A model generated the notes under the pieces. That model was not told where the DNA came from. It did not search any database and worked only from the letters and a program-made list of their open reading frames with translations. Shown in pieces: positions 11,742-23,135 of a DNA stretch of 64,000 nucleotides; position 1 is the stretch's first letter; each line of letters begins with the position of its first letter. The translations under genes and the position numbers were made by a program. The stretch is from Margaritifera margaritifera (taxonomy: Eukaryota; Mollusca; Bivalvia; Unionida; Margaritiferidae): assembly GCA_029931535.1 (NCBI GenBank), contig JAQPZY010001555.1:3069001-3133000 (forward strand). The letters run 5' to 3'.

Positions 11742-12040
11742 GGAGGCGCTCTATAGATATAATGTACTTCTGAGAGAGTGACAGGTGTAAGGTGAAGTTG
11801 TTTGAATTTGCAACATGCACAGTGAAGAGAATGTTGGCATACCTCTATGCTATTTTCATGTACTGTGACTGAAATTTCTTTACATATTGTACTTGTGGAA
11901 ATTGGACATGATCTAAACACACAACAGACATAAATGAACGGTCTAAAGTACTCGAAAAGTGACATTTATTATGCAACTTAGCGATAAAACCTTACACCTG
12001 TCACTCGCTCAGAAGTACATAATATCTGTAGAGCGCCGCC
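11742..12040. mobile_element. Foldback (MITE-like) element with 52-bp inverted ends
   Basis: The left arm 11742-11793 and the right arm 11989-12040 are inverted copies with about four mismatches in 52 bases. The outermost bases read ggaggcgctcta and, inverted, ggcggcgctcta. The 195-base interior carries no gene. I see no convincing target-site duplication. It has the size and structure of a non-autonomous DNA transposon. Confidence 0.75.
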
Positions 12041-12114
12041 TAAGAATGCATTGATAGCCGACGTTTCCACTTCCGGTTTAAGGATAATGTATTTGCTATT
12101 GTTATTCTAATTTT

Positions 12115-12415
12115 ATGTTAGAAACAGAGGTATATGGAAATTTATTATACAACTTAGCGATAGAAATAGAGGTCTTCGGTATTCTGAAATTTATTTTATT
12201 ACTATACGACAAAAATAGAGGCATTCCGAAATTTATTACATGATTTAACGATAAAATCCGAGGATATCAAAATTGTATTAAAGGACTTAAGGATAAAATC
12301 AGAGGATATGCAAATATCATTATACCTAAACTTAGAATCCTAGGATATCCAAATATCATTATACAGAGGATTTCCAAATACTATTATAGTTAACGATAAA
12401 ATCAGATGATATCCT
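12115..12415. repeat. Degenerate ~50-60-bp tandem repeats
   Basis: Phrases resembling cattatac-aacttagcgataaaat-agaggatatcc recur about six times with drift (for example near 12140, 12200, 12240, 12290, 12350 and 12395). The first unit resembles sequence just inside the foldback element's right arm (acttagcgataaaac, 11976-11990), so the two may be related. Confidence 0.7.
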
Positions 12416-13185
12416 AACAAGCCGCCATCTTGGATCTTTTACTTCTGAGATCGGCTGTCATCTTAGATTTTAAGCTTCCCTAGCAACCAAGTTTAGTCAA
12501 TCGGAGCCCCAGGCACTCTTGACGTGCAATTTTCCATGGGAAATACATGGTGACCTAAATAAACATTTTTCCCTAGCAACCATGTTAAGTGAACGGACTC
12601 CCAAGGCACTTATATTCATCATACTGACCTTAGCGTAATTCCACCGTACTTAACGTGTTTGTAGTTTATATTATCTGCTCCATCTGCCTTGCCAAATTAA
12701 ACGTCAAAAAATACAGATGAAAGCTCATCATTTGTGATGTAATCGAACTCTCCACCACAGGAAGTAAGTATGCAACGTTTACACGTTTAAACGGCTTAGT
12801 TTCGTTTACTGCCTCTGAACGTTTACAAAATCGGTAAACGTGTAAACGAAATTGCCTGTGGCTGTCATTGACACAGGAGCAACTATTTCCAATTAAATTA
12901 TATATTCCCACATCTTTGTTTAAGAGAATTGTTTAGTAGGATTTGTATGTTATTTCATTTACTTAAGCTTGTATCTATGATTTTCACATCGAATTTGGCG
13001 TCCCTGGAAAAAGAGCAGAAGTTAATGAGAATTAGTTACAGTACACATTACACAACATTACACATCAGGTTCATCTACTGAAAATACTGATAAAAATTTT
13101 TCTTTAAACTACAGTATTTACCTTTAAACAACATGTTTGGTAACAGAACCTTTGATTAGTAACATTTTCTAAAAAAAAAAAAACA

Positions 13186-13216
<31 letters not shown>

Positions 13217-13585
13217 CAACACAGAAACACCGTTTCAAGTTTAGAAACCACTGTACAGTTTCTTGGCCATTGTAGATCCTACAAAAGCATCCCATGCTCA
13301 TGTCTAGGCAGTACATTCGGATCCAGTATCGATCTTTTCATCATTTGCGTATAGTAGGAAACAAAATTACTATAATCCCAGGGATGTTTTTTTTCTGAAA
13401 TTGTCAGATATCTTCAACAAAGACATGGCATCGTTTCGGATATTGTAAACCGTGTGCACGTTTAGACATTTTGGTAAACTTTGCAGCCTTCACAGGAAGA
13501 CTATTTCTATGTTCCAACGAGTTCAATAACTTCGTCGCGGAGATCCTTATACTTATTGTGTAAATTCGGAGAAGAATAAAAACTT
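12416..13585. other. Non-coding; short dispersed duplications
   Basis: The phrase ccctagcaaccaagtt at about 12478 recurs as ccctagcaaccatgtt near 12570. In both places it is followed within 30 bases by a cggag/cggact-cccaaggcact stretch, so this is a ~95-bp imperfect duplication. No gene is supported. An A-rich tract lies at 13172-13215. Confidence 0.5.
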
Positions 13586-13589
13586 TCAA

Positions 13590-14429
13590 AAGATACAGCC
13601 CACTGATCTACAATATATGTAGGATCACGAAAAACATTACCGCTGAATTCACTCCAAAGGCTCTTTTAGATTTCTGCTGTCGTAAATTGATTGCTCTAAA
13701 AAATTGGGTTTGATCTACTTCTGGAAACTTATCAATGTCATCATTTTCTTGCTTTAAACAATATGACACACATTTTCTGTGGAGTTTTCGAAACGTTGCT
13801 TTCTCATTTTATGCAACGGGCGAAAGAGATATCGTGTCGCTCATTAGCTTTTCCAGTCTGATCCCATTATTGCCTTGGTTTAATCGAGGTTTTATGCAAT
13901 GCTTTTAAATCGTTATTCCAGTTGGGCTTTAAGAAGAGTTTGAAGTTTGAAGTGGAGAGTGTGCTTCTGTTCGCAAGAGCTACATCACAAACGAGTTTGC
14001 AATGCAATAAATCGATTTGTTTCTTGTTTATGAGAAGAAAAGTCTTATAGCCCTCTAACAATCGATATAATTCTTTTGCTAGGATCAACAGTTTTCCAAT
14101 TGTACTTCAAACGATTGAAGTTTAAATCACACATCCTGTAAGACTGAAATTCACAAGATCCACATATAAGTATGTGATTTAAAAGGATTTAAAGCATCAT
14201 CATCCATTATCTCTGCCCCTTTTACCATATCGATCTTTGAAGTGTTAAAAATGATGTGATTAATCAGAGACTAGCATGCACAAGAATAAGAAACATATGA
14301 GTGGCAGGGACCTTGGCAAAAGTCAACAGTGCTCAAAGAAAATAAATTGTTACGAACCAAAGAGAATGCAGAATTTTACTTCTCGTGTCATTTTTGAACG
14401 AAGATGGATTGGAATTAAAATAAACACAA

Positions 14430-14489
<60 letters not shown>

Positions 14490-15305
14490 GAGTTGATTGC
14501 AGTAGTATACTCATGACATGGTAAGTGGTAAGTATCGACCTAAATGAAAAATCCAAACGTATTATATGAGCTAGTCTTAATCTCATGCCATTTATGCGAT
14601 GATCATCTATCTCTAAAAGATCAATATCATTATTATATTTAATACGCCACAAAATAGCCACACCACCCTTTCCACGGATTCTGTGTAAAGGTCAAACTTT
14701 ATTCTGGTCAACAGTCGCAGGAGACAAATAGTTAGCATCGACAGATTCTAAGAAAGCAATCTGTTTCCTCAAATAGCCTTTGTTGATCTGTTAATACTTG
14801 AGTAAGATAAAACGCACTCGACATTATGTTTGTGGCATTCAATGAAAGTACATTTAGATTATTCCGAACCATACCTATGTCGGAAAGAGACAAACAAACG
14901 AGTAGATAATAGGAACTCGGCATGAGTGGCTATTTAACGGATTCATCCCGGTAATAGCCATTATTGTTTTATTGGTTATTTGTTAATCATCGTCTGGAAT
15001 AATCCTCTTTAGATCGAAATGACTTTTCCGAAAATTTCCATAGATCTGAAGAATATTTTACCATTTATTCTTGCAGATATGTAACCTGGTCGTTGGGTTT
15101 TCATAATTTTTATGTGACTAGGTTCAAAACCACGTTTGACAAGAAATTTTTAAATTGCATTTTCATCTACTTGGGAAACAGCGATACCTACAAAGAATGT
15201 TTTGGTTCTAATTCTGAATGCTCCAACGAAACAATTATTATCCTTATCAGCAAATTCAAGATCATTGCCACCATCTTTGTCCTACGTATAATGATGCTTT
15301 TCGAC
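13590..15305 (-). mobile_element. LINE (non-LTR retrotransposon) remnant: ORF1 tail, endonuclease, linker
   Basis: Reading the minus strand from 15305 there are three parts in order. First (about 15250-15020) is an ORF1-like tail with FFVGIAVSQVDENAI and GYISARINGKIFF, resembling the RRM-like C-terminus of LINE ORF1 proteins. Second (about 14930-14520) is an apurinic-type endonuclease region, with LNVLSLNATNIMSSAFY, then FLESVDANYLSP, then GKGGVAILW and DDHRINGMRLRLA. Third (about 14090-13590) is the EN-RT linker, with LKPNWNNDLKALHK and FRDPTYIVDQWAVSFESFY. No reverse transcriptase motifs follow. Stops, frameshifts and a (TA)n tract (14432-14483) break it. Endonuclease and linker motifs are clear; subclass not determined. 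Confidence 0.75.
14432..14483. repeat. (TA)n microsatellite within the LINE
   Basis: About 25 TA units lie between the endonuclease and linker parts of the decayed LINE. Confidence 0.95.
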
Positions 15306-15309
15306 CTTG

Positions 15310-17140
15310 TGACTTGAAGAATTTGTAATTCTGACAGGAATACTTGAGAAACCAAGTGCAGTACAATGTAATTATATGTATAAAATACGTATGAAACAGT
15401 ACAAAAGAAAGTATAGCAATGACTAACAATGATTGCATTATGCAACCTCGGAGTCCTTACGATCTACTTAAATCCCCGTCTTGACATTGTATGCGTGCAG
15501 GAGTGCTCCATTGACCACAGATGATGGACTGTGTTTATAAAATAATTAGAAATCGTGTTTTACTAGGTCAATTCTTGTATTATTGTTTGGCAAAATTCTC
15601 TTTTATAATAGGGGTTCTTTAAATACCGATATTGGTGTTAACTACTACGGCGTACCCTTGATAACTACTATTTGTAAGTTATAGTACCTTTTTTAGGCTG
15701 ATTTTCATTATTTCATTTGAAAGTATAACATATTATTACAATGTATCAGGATCCCTGATGTCAATTGCACTGACTGCAATAATTGAAAACAGTACAAATT
15801 AATTACGGTGTATCAAGAACCTGCTGATAATTTTTATTGAACTCGACTAGATGCAGTTACTTTCCAATGAGAGGTTAAATTCGTTTACTGGGAGAGATTG
15901 TGAGAATACAATTGAGAAAATAAATAGACACTAAAGCAAATGATGTTATTTCTCAAGTCTACATTGTTACGACTCTAGATCTTAAAAACACGTAAGAGAA
16001 AGAAAGTGAAACCAACAATGTAAGTAAAATCAGCAAGCAATTTACTTCAGACCATTAAAATGAAAATTAAAAAAAAAAATTACAATATTGTGAATTAAAA
16101 TCCAAATAATTCAATAATCGTAAGTGTCCTAATCCCAAGACCAAAATATAGAATGTTAAGAATGAATTCCAGTAGCCTTGAATGTCATGGTGTGCCAGTA
16201 GTCCTTAATGTTCTGGTGTGCCAGTAGTCTTCCCTGAATGATGTAATCTAGAATATCCTTGAATGAATTCACAAAAATTCTAAAGTTATGTATTAATCCC
16301 AAAAGTCCTAAACTCTATGAACACTTCAGTATTTCCAATGAATGTTTAAAAAAAAAGATTCCTCTCTCTCAATTTGTTCTGATCTTCACAACACAACTAT
16401 AAACATCTGATTATTAAACCAAATTCCTTAAAGACTAATAGTTAGCATAGGAATGAAATACTGCTTACCAAACTTCCTATATATAAGCACAGGTCACCTG
16501 ACAGAATTTTCTAGAACATCATATGGCTTACCTGACAAATATCAGTAATTCTAATGGAAAAACCAGTATAATTGTAAACAAAAAGAATCCTGACCTATAA
16601 TTCTAAGTAAACAGCTTGTTTACATGCTATTCAAGGACAAAGTTAATTATGTAAACATTATACATAACAACATTCACGAATGAAATTCTGTGAAAAGACA
16701 ATCACACAAGTTTAGAACTATCAGTTCCAATTTTTGCACCGAAGTATTCAATATTATAAGAAATATTAAACAGATGATTAACAACGCAGCTGTACAATAA
16801 ACAAAGAATAGTTTCAATATTCTTCAACTTGTTTACACCAAACTCAAATAAGAAAGAAATAAAAGCTCTTCTACTTAGGCGTTGTACGATAACCTAATCC
16901 GAAAAATCTTTGAAAGATAATCATAACATGACAGTTTTAACAATCGGCAAATTCATTATGAGCAAAACTGCCAGATAGAACGGATTGTTGTGAAAATGTG
17001 CCACACTTCAAATTATTGATTTCCTGATAAAAAGTTTTCTAAATATTTTCCAGCTGTTACAGAAGCTTCTTGCTATGTAGGCATATATGCATTGTTTCAC
17101 AGTATTAAGTCTTCTTTGATGGTGGATTGTCACACTTGAT
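15310..17140. other. AT-rich non-coding sequence
   Basis: No gene is supported. Around 16155-16240 a short phrase (ccttgaatgt..tggtgtgccagtagt) occurs about three times at roughly 33-base spacing. The rest is unstructured AT-rich DNA. Confidence 0.55.
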
Positions 17141-17145
17141 GTAGT

Positions 17146-17530
17146 CAAACACCATCGTCACAAGCCACAGGAGAAAATCCGCTACGCTCTCTTTTTACCC
17201 GTCGCTGCATGCGGTAGGATTTGTTCTTGTTTTTGATAAATATGCATAAAGCTGTTTGGAGAATCATTGCAAGCGCTAGAACAATTTTCTCAGAAAGTAT
17301 ACCAAGCACGGCTTTTCATGCTGACTGAGCCATTCTGATTTTCTCTACCAACACAGTCACTTATCGATTAATAACTTGTCATTGTTATGGATGTATAAGT
17401 ACTTATTTCTTTGGCTTGCTGGTGACGTACGTTTCTTTATGCATATTCATGAGAAACAAGGAAATCTTACTGCAGGCAGCCACTGGTGAAAACATTGCGG
17501 ATTTTTTGGTTGTGGCTTTCGAACATGGTC
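17146..17530. mobile_element. MITE with long imperfect inverted ends, copy 1
   Basis: The left end reads accatcgtcacaagccaca. The right end, inverted, reads accatgttcgaaagccaca, and both are followed inward by aatccgc. Internal text (aaaatccgctacg, cccgtcg.tgc, gatttgttcttgt, aatatgcataaa) matches copy 2 in order. It is about 385 bases and non-coding. Confidence 0.7.
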
Positions 17531-17539
17531 AAAGAGCTG

Positions 17540-18430
17540 ATATTTTTTAATGCTGTCATTATATTGCAGTAAAAAAAAATGGTCCGGAAACATTTGAAGG
17601 AGTCACTCAGTGCTAAACATTCCTTTTCAGATAAGAAATATTGGGGCGTACTTCGAACTAGCATGATTACAGGGTTTAATATTGTGGAATTGTTTCGATC
17701 TAAGTGACTATTGTTTGGAGGGCTGGGCTATGATACAAATTATTTATTGTATGGTTGACTCATAGCACGATCTAATATACTCGGGTGCTACGCCATCGTA
17801 TGTTAAATCCACAATCTTGTCGAAACCATGCACAAACAAAACTTAACTTGTTTCCTTCTGATACTACATTACCAGACTCTTACGGAGCGGGGTTAATATG
17901 TAGAACATCGACTGGTGGGGTGGAGTGAGGTTAGGTGGGGTTGGTGGAGGTGGGGTTTGTTTGCGAGATAGACTAGTGTGAATAATTGCTTTGGCGTGAA
18001 TATGACAATTGATAGACATTATTTGAAGACAACCAAACAGATATGTACTGAGATGTGAAAAAGAAGTAGGAGATGGGGTGGCGAAAGGTATGGCAGAAAT
18101 AAATCCACTGTAACTTTTAAAGAACGACTTAAAGCACGGGTTCATTTGCTCACGGTCGTTACTTTTATATAATCGTAGATCCACTGCTCAAATTCCAATA
18201 GAGTATATTTACAGCATCAGTTATTATATCACAATTCAATAAATTATGTTAATTCCCTTCTTCTTGAGGGATCACCTAATTTAGTATGAAAGGTTTTCAA
18301 AATTAAGATTTTTTTTCTTCCCACTCCTGTGCCATTAAGATCTTTGTTTACTGATTGCTGGATGTCGTTTATTCGATTTGTAAAAGTAAAAATAGTTTAA
18401 AAAATTCAAGAAATGTAATTTACGTTCTAT
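17540..18430. other. Non-coding sequence between two MITE copies
   Basis: It holds a 106-codon minus-strand frame (17864-18184) with a Pro-rich C-terminal third, produced by a G-rich patch at 17885-17955. It has no recognisable family and I do not call it a gene. Confidence 0.45.
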
Positions 18431-18432
18431 AC

Positions 18433-18840
18433 GCATTTTGAAATACATCGTCGCAAGCCAAGTGTGATAATCCGCTACGATCATTGATCACCCGTGACCG
18501 ACTATGAGGAGATTTCCTTGTTTACCATGAATATGTATAGACCAGCTTATACAATCACCTCGAGCGCGAGAAAATTTTCTCGCCATTCTGACCCAACATG
18601 ACCTTTCACGCTGTTTGAATGAGCCAATCAAAGTTTCTCTTCCAAACACAGCCAGTTATCGATCGATAAAACGAGCACTTTTATTGATGTGTAGGACATT
18701 GTTACATTGTGTTGTTGATGATGTATTTGTATTTATGTGAAGCTCATGAAACAGGAGGAAATCTCAGCAAAGGCAGCCACGGGTGATAAATGGGCGTATC
18801 TGTTTATCGCCCTTGGCTTGCAACGATGTTTGAAATATGA
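18433..18840. mobile_element. MITE with long imperfect inverted ends, copy 2
   Basis: The left end contains acatcgtcgcaagccaag and the inverted right end contains acatcgttgcaagccaag. Complementarity continues inward in blocks (gataa, atcacccgtg, gagatttcct, tgtttcatga) for roughly 115 bases per arm. It is a second member of the family at 17146-17530, 0.9 kb away in the same orientation. There is no ORF. Confidence 0.8.
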
Positions 18841-19071
18841 CTGCGTTTTTAAGAATAATTAGGTTGCAAAATGGGGTCAACTTGATAATAACGCTTTACA
18901 CTCATAATGGGGCGAGGCTTTATTACTAAAATTTCGAAAACTAGAGGTCTTCGCCGAGTGAAACCATTTGTATTTTAAAACTCAATCAAAGTTCTTCCTA
19001 AATATGTGCAAATCAGAAAATCTATAAAGTAATTCCTAAGGTAACTTTTTTCTCCCCTCTCCCTCTCACAC

Positions 19072-19074
<3 letters not shown>

Positions 19075-19159
<85 letters not shown>

Positions 19160-19160
19160 A
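19075..19160. repeat. (TA)n-(TG)n compound microsatellite
   Basis: About 30 TA units run directly into about 12 TG units. Confidence 0.95.
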
Positions 19161-19389
19161 ATCCAGAGTAAATTGAATCAATTCGTATAGCAACCTTTGT
19201 TCGATAAATGGACATCGAATCGAACACGAAAAAAAAACAAGGTAAATAAAAAAATACTGAGTTTAGATTAATCCTTTTGTTGCATATCAGGAGTGAATCG
19301 CAAAGAGAGGCAGCCGGAAGAAATATTTTGAAGTAAAGAAGACTGATCCAGTGTAACGTTGAAATTGCTCTATTCTAAGCTGCTAAATG

Positions 19390-19906
19390 TCCAAACTTTC
19401 CTCTAGGTTCTCTCTCTCTCTGTCTCTCTCTCTCTCTCTTCATATACTTCTGTTATAAAAATGCTAAATATGCTTCACATTCTTGTTAAAATATTTAGCA
19501 TGCAAACATTCATTTTAATTTAAATTTAACATAACATTATTTTTCCTCATCGACCAAGATATAAGGCTACATGGACGGAAGAAAATAAACACATTGTATG
19601 ATGAATGAACATACGACACAGCCATTACGAATCTATGACACAAAATAGATAGGTAGAAGTAGTAGGTAGGTTGGTTCAAGCGTACATACATATAAAAATA
19701 CAGACAGACAGACGCACACATACATGGATACATGCATACATACATACACACAGGTGGATGGATGGATGGATGGATGGATTGATAGATGGATGTGCAAATA
19801 TATCAGTACATAGATATTATGATCTTTCGTTTTTCATCTCCATTTAATTATTACTAGAATTATTCAGTTAGCGATATACCCATCTTTATTATTATTTATT
19901 TATTTT

Positions 19907-19945
<39 letters not shown>
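19390..19945. repeat. Simple-repeat-rich upstream region of the claudin-like gene
   Basis: It contains a TC tract (about 19410-19440), GATG/TACA-type repeats (about 19680-19790) and a (TTTA)n run (about 19889-19943). The last ends in tttag at the predicted splice acceptor (AG 19945-19946) seven bases before the start codon of the membrane protein gene, so it serves as a T-rich acceptor tract. Confidence 0.7.
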
Positions 19946-19946
19946 G

Positions 19947-20143
19947 GTTCAACATGGAAGGAATCATAAACTACATAGCCTTGGGATGTTCCGCATTGTC
20001 CCTTATTCTTGACATAGTTGCTCTTGCTATTCCGAATTGGATCTCACAGTCACCAATCCATATCGGACTCTGGAAATCTTGCGTCGTAGATATATGCCTT
20101 GATATCAACGATCTATATTCTTTGAGAGGTTTACAAGAACCAG
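19947..20143 (+). CDS. Claudin/PMP22-like four-span membrane protein, first coding exon
   Basis: The ATG at 19954-19956 opens 63 codons plus one base. The exon ends before gtgaga (20144), a good splice donor; an AG acceptor at 19945-19946 implies a 5' UTR exon further upstream. It encodes transmembrane helix 1 (residues about 6-28) and the first extracellular loop. That loop carries the family signature: Trp29, then Gly38-Leu39-Trp40, Cys43 and Cys48. This W-GLW-C-C pattern defines the PMP22/EMP/MP20/claudin superfamily, whose members seal or organise cell-cell contacts or modulate channels. The open frame runs on past the donor to 20358, but that extension is intronic in character. The full predicted protein is 164 residues, shorter than the ~200 of typical claudins because the loops are small. 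Confidence 0.85.
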
Positions 20144-21821
20144 GTGAGACACAATTGACACGGCAGACGCACGAATTGCCCATGAAGATGACATATAGCT
20201 TCGTTTTGAATGATTTGAAATTTCAGTGTAGACTACTAGTTACTGTGGTACTTATATATCGGATAAATGTGGTTGAAATAATCAAACACTACGACAATAT
20301 AGAAATGGCTGTAATTATGTTCATCTGGGCTTTTTTTGTTTGTTTAGGTTGTTCCTAAAACTCGCCAAAAAAGAATCATAAACCGCATTTACATTGACTT
20401 ATTAGCAAGTGTATTCTTCATCTGCGTTACAATTTGTACAAACTATGCATATAACTATTACATCGCATAAATAAATATGGTGGTGGTTGGTTGGATGGAT
20501 AAAAGGATATGTGGATGAATGGATGCTTCAATGATTCATTAAGTTTGTACTTGAAGAGGTAATTGTGATTTGACAATTTAAAAAAAAAGTTTTTCCTTTA
20601 AAACAGATATCATATAATGTTAAGGGTTTTGCATGATTCATTGACCTTACTGTTGCACTACTAAGTGTTATGTCTCAGAGCAGTGAACGATTTCAATGAC
20701 CTCACGCGTGGACGTTAAGAATAAAGATAAACCTTAATATCCTCTTTAGTTTATTCAGTGATGAAATGTTTTACATGTTGAGTAATTCGAAGTTATAAAT
20801 GTCCAGCCTTGTCCAAAAATAATGTCACTTTGCTAAATTTTTTTTACAAAGGACCTTAACCTCACTAAGTTGTAAAAGAAAGATTAGAGCATCAGTGGAA
20901 GCATTGTTCCTACTATTATAATAGTTCACAGTTTGAATTTTTTTTTTTTTTTTTTTTTGGTGTTGTTTTTGCTTTTTTGTTTTTTAATTATTATTCCAAG
21001 TGTAAATTAAATAAAAAATGTTTGACAATGGCTTATTTAGGAAGCTTAGAAAGGTAATTCACACACAGGCATGATCATGTTTTAGGAAATAATTATTTCG
21101 TGCACGTACCTTATTAATTCTCCGTGCGGAAAATAACAACTGGCGCAAGAGTTATTTACTAATTTATTTTCACGTTACTTGTGCGGGAGTTATTGTATTT
21201 ACTTGCGCAAGTTAATTATTCGCGCGCAGAAGTGTGTTAAAAAATAATACCTCAGTGTGGCATTTTAATTCGAGTACGCAATTTGCTATTTCCAGCGCAT
21301 GAGTAATTAATTATTTGCGACTTACTAATTCCCGAGCACAACTTTGCGTTAGCAACTTACTGATTCCCGCGCACGAGTTAATGATTTGCGCACATGAGTT
21401 ATTACATTCGCGTTTTGCGATATATTTTTAGCCTTCTCATCTCGCACAAAAAACACTGATTTCAATGAGGAAAATAGATAAGTATCGCACGGTAACTGAT
21501 AGCAAGCGCGAGGGAATGAACAATTCGATCGTGCATATTGATAACTTGCATACGTGAATAATATAAATACTAAAAAAAAAATCGCAGAACATAGATAAAC
21601 AATTTCGTCTGTCCTTTTGCTGCCTAAGAACTTGATAACGTAAACAACCAAAATCCATACATACAAACCTATACAAAACATACAACTTCTGCAAAATATG
21701 TTGGGCCCTACTGTATTTTGCAAAACTGCACATGAATGAAAAAGTAGCCTTTACTATGTATATTACATTTATACTAACATAAACAAAAATAATGTGTCAT
21801 AACAATATTTGCATTTTGTAG
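20144..21821 (+). other. Intron 1 of the claudin-like gene (phase 1)
   Basis: GT-AG intron of 1,678 bases. It starts gtgaga and ends ttgcattttgtag. From about 21090 to 21420 it holds degenerate repeats of a ~30-base phrase mixing cgcgcacgagtta and attatttgcg, plus a T run at 20938-20958. No other exon is apparent inside it. Confidence 0.75.
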
Positions 21822-21965
21822 GCTTCATCAAAGCAACACAAGCGCTTTTAATAATCGGCTTGATCATGTTGGTTGTTGCCATGGTAATGGCTGTGCTGAA
21901 GATGTTCGTAATGAAAGAAAACGCTTTTCTGTCAATAGGAGCGGCTGTTTCTGCAATTACCGGGG
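21822..21965 (+). CDS. Claudin-like membrane protein, second coding exon
   Basis: A 144-base exon between a tttgtag acceptor and a gtaaca donor, phase 1 on both sides, so it is symmetrical. It completes the Gly codon from exon 1 and encodes transmembrane helix 2 ([20 protein letters not shown], residues about 67-90). It also encodes a short cytoplasmic loop and the first half of helix 3 ([13 protein letters not shown]). The hydrophobic frame stays open to 22120 only because it enters the CATA microsatellite; the matched phase with exon 3 fixes the exon end at 21965. Confidence 0.82.
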
Positions 21966-22113
21966 GTAACATTTTCCTCTCTGTCCATTTGGCATTACTC
22001 TTGAAAACTTGCATACATACATACATACATACATACATACATACATACATACATACATACATACATACATACATACATACATACATACATACATACATAC
22101 TCGTGATGCTCAG

Positions 22114-22179
<66 letters not shown>

Positions 22180-22641
22180 CCAAGTTGATATTATAAATGA
22201 GATCAATCTTTATATGATTCATGATTATGAATTTTTAAGTCAACTGTATCTACCCTACACTTTCCGATTATAGAAACTCCGCTGTCGTCAAAAATTTTAA
22301 ATTAAAAAAAAAAACAAAAAAACCCCCAAAAAGTCCATATAAGAAACCTCTTGAATATAGTTTTGATCTGAAAATAATAAACACTTGACAAATAGTAATC
22401 AGTTTTATTATGGGATATTCTCATCAAAATGATTTTTTCGATATCTTTATACTGTTCCATATGATCTAGAGTACTGTGCACTTTCATGAATTTAGGTCAA
22501 CTTTAACAAGAAAGAATTTATTCTATGAGGTGTTTATCTTCTTTTATTGTCTCATTCATCCATTCGTTGTTATTGTAACTAAATTAAGTTATAAGCTGTC
22601 TGATTGATATATTTTTCTTATGTGCTATATTATCATTACAG
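21966..22641 (+). other. Intron 2 of the claudin-like gene, with CATA and GATA arrays
   Basis: A 676-base phase-1 intron, gtaaca to attacag. It holds (CATA)n at about 22010-22100 and (GATA)n at about 22114-22179 in near succession, and an A run near 22302-22320. Confidence 0.8.
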
Positions 22642-22802
22642 GTGCACTGATCTTGGTTGGTGCTATCGTCTTTGCTGTCAAAGAAACAGAAGACGACGGC
22701 ATAAAAGCTGACATGCTAAGTGCTGGCTTTGCCTTGGCGATCGTAGCCGGTGCCATTGCTATCATCGCCGGAATTCTTTTTGTTCTTGGCAATAGCAAGT
22801 AG
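22642..22802 (+). CDS. Claudin-like membrane protein, last coding exon
   Basis: Begins after acceptor attacag, restoring a Gly codon with exon 2. It encodes the rest of helix 3 (ALILVGAIVFAV), a short charged extracellular loop (KETEDDGIKADM) and helix 4 (FALAIVAGAIAIIAGILFVL). The protein ends GNSK and stops at 22800-22802. The C-terminal tail is only four residues. It ends in Lys and has no PDZ-binding Tyr-Val end as in many claudins, so scaffold binding like that of vertebrate claudins is not indicated. Confidence 0.83.
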
Positions 22803-23135
22803 GAAACATACCAACAGGAATGATCTTATTTATCACAGTTATCGCCCTTTGATCATGTGTTAGTTTTAGCGGAGTTGTTGTCCTTAAATTCACTTTAGTT
22901 TCCTTCTTAGAATTTCAAGCCTTTGTTTCATATCGACACTAGATTTTGATTTACTTTGATTTTCTATGCAAAGCATTTCAAACATGCTATCACAACTTAA
23001 CCAAAAGATTTAAAACCTTTCTGAAGTGCATGTACTAGATGACAGCGACGACATTGTGATTTGTATTTTACATTAATTACAGACATGAATGTGATCCTCG
23101 ATCAAGTATTGTAAATAAATTGTTTCCTAGAAAAT
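22803..23135 (+). promoter_or_regulatory. 3' UTR and poly(A) signal of the claudin-like gene
   Basis: An AATAAA hexamer lies at 23114-23119, about 310 bases after the stop codon, followed by a T-rich stretch. The region has no open frame. The cleavage site would be near 23130-23140. Confidence 0.6.

Noticed and set aside
17864..18184. 106-codon minus-strand frame with a Pro-rich end
   Set aside because: No family signature; the Pro run comes from a local G-rich patch. It may be chance.
20144..20358. Extension of the claudin-like exon 1 frame to 134 codons
   Set aside because: A strong donor at 20144 joins in phase with exon 2, restoring four membrane helices; the extension is not hydrophobic and lacks claudin features.
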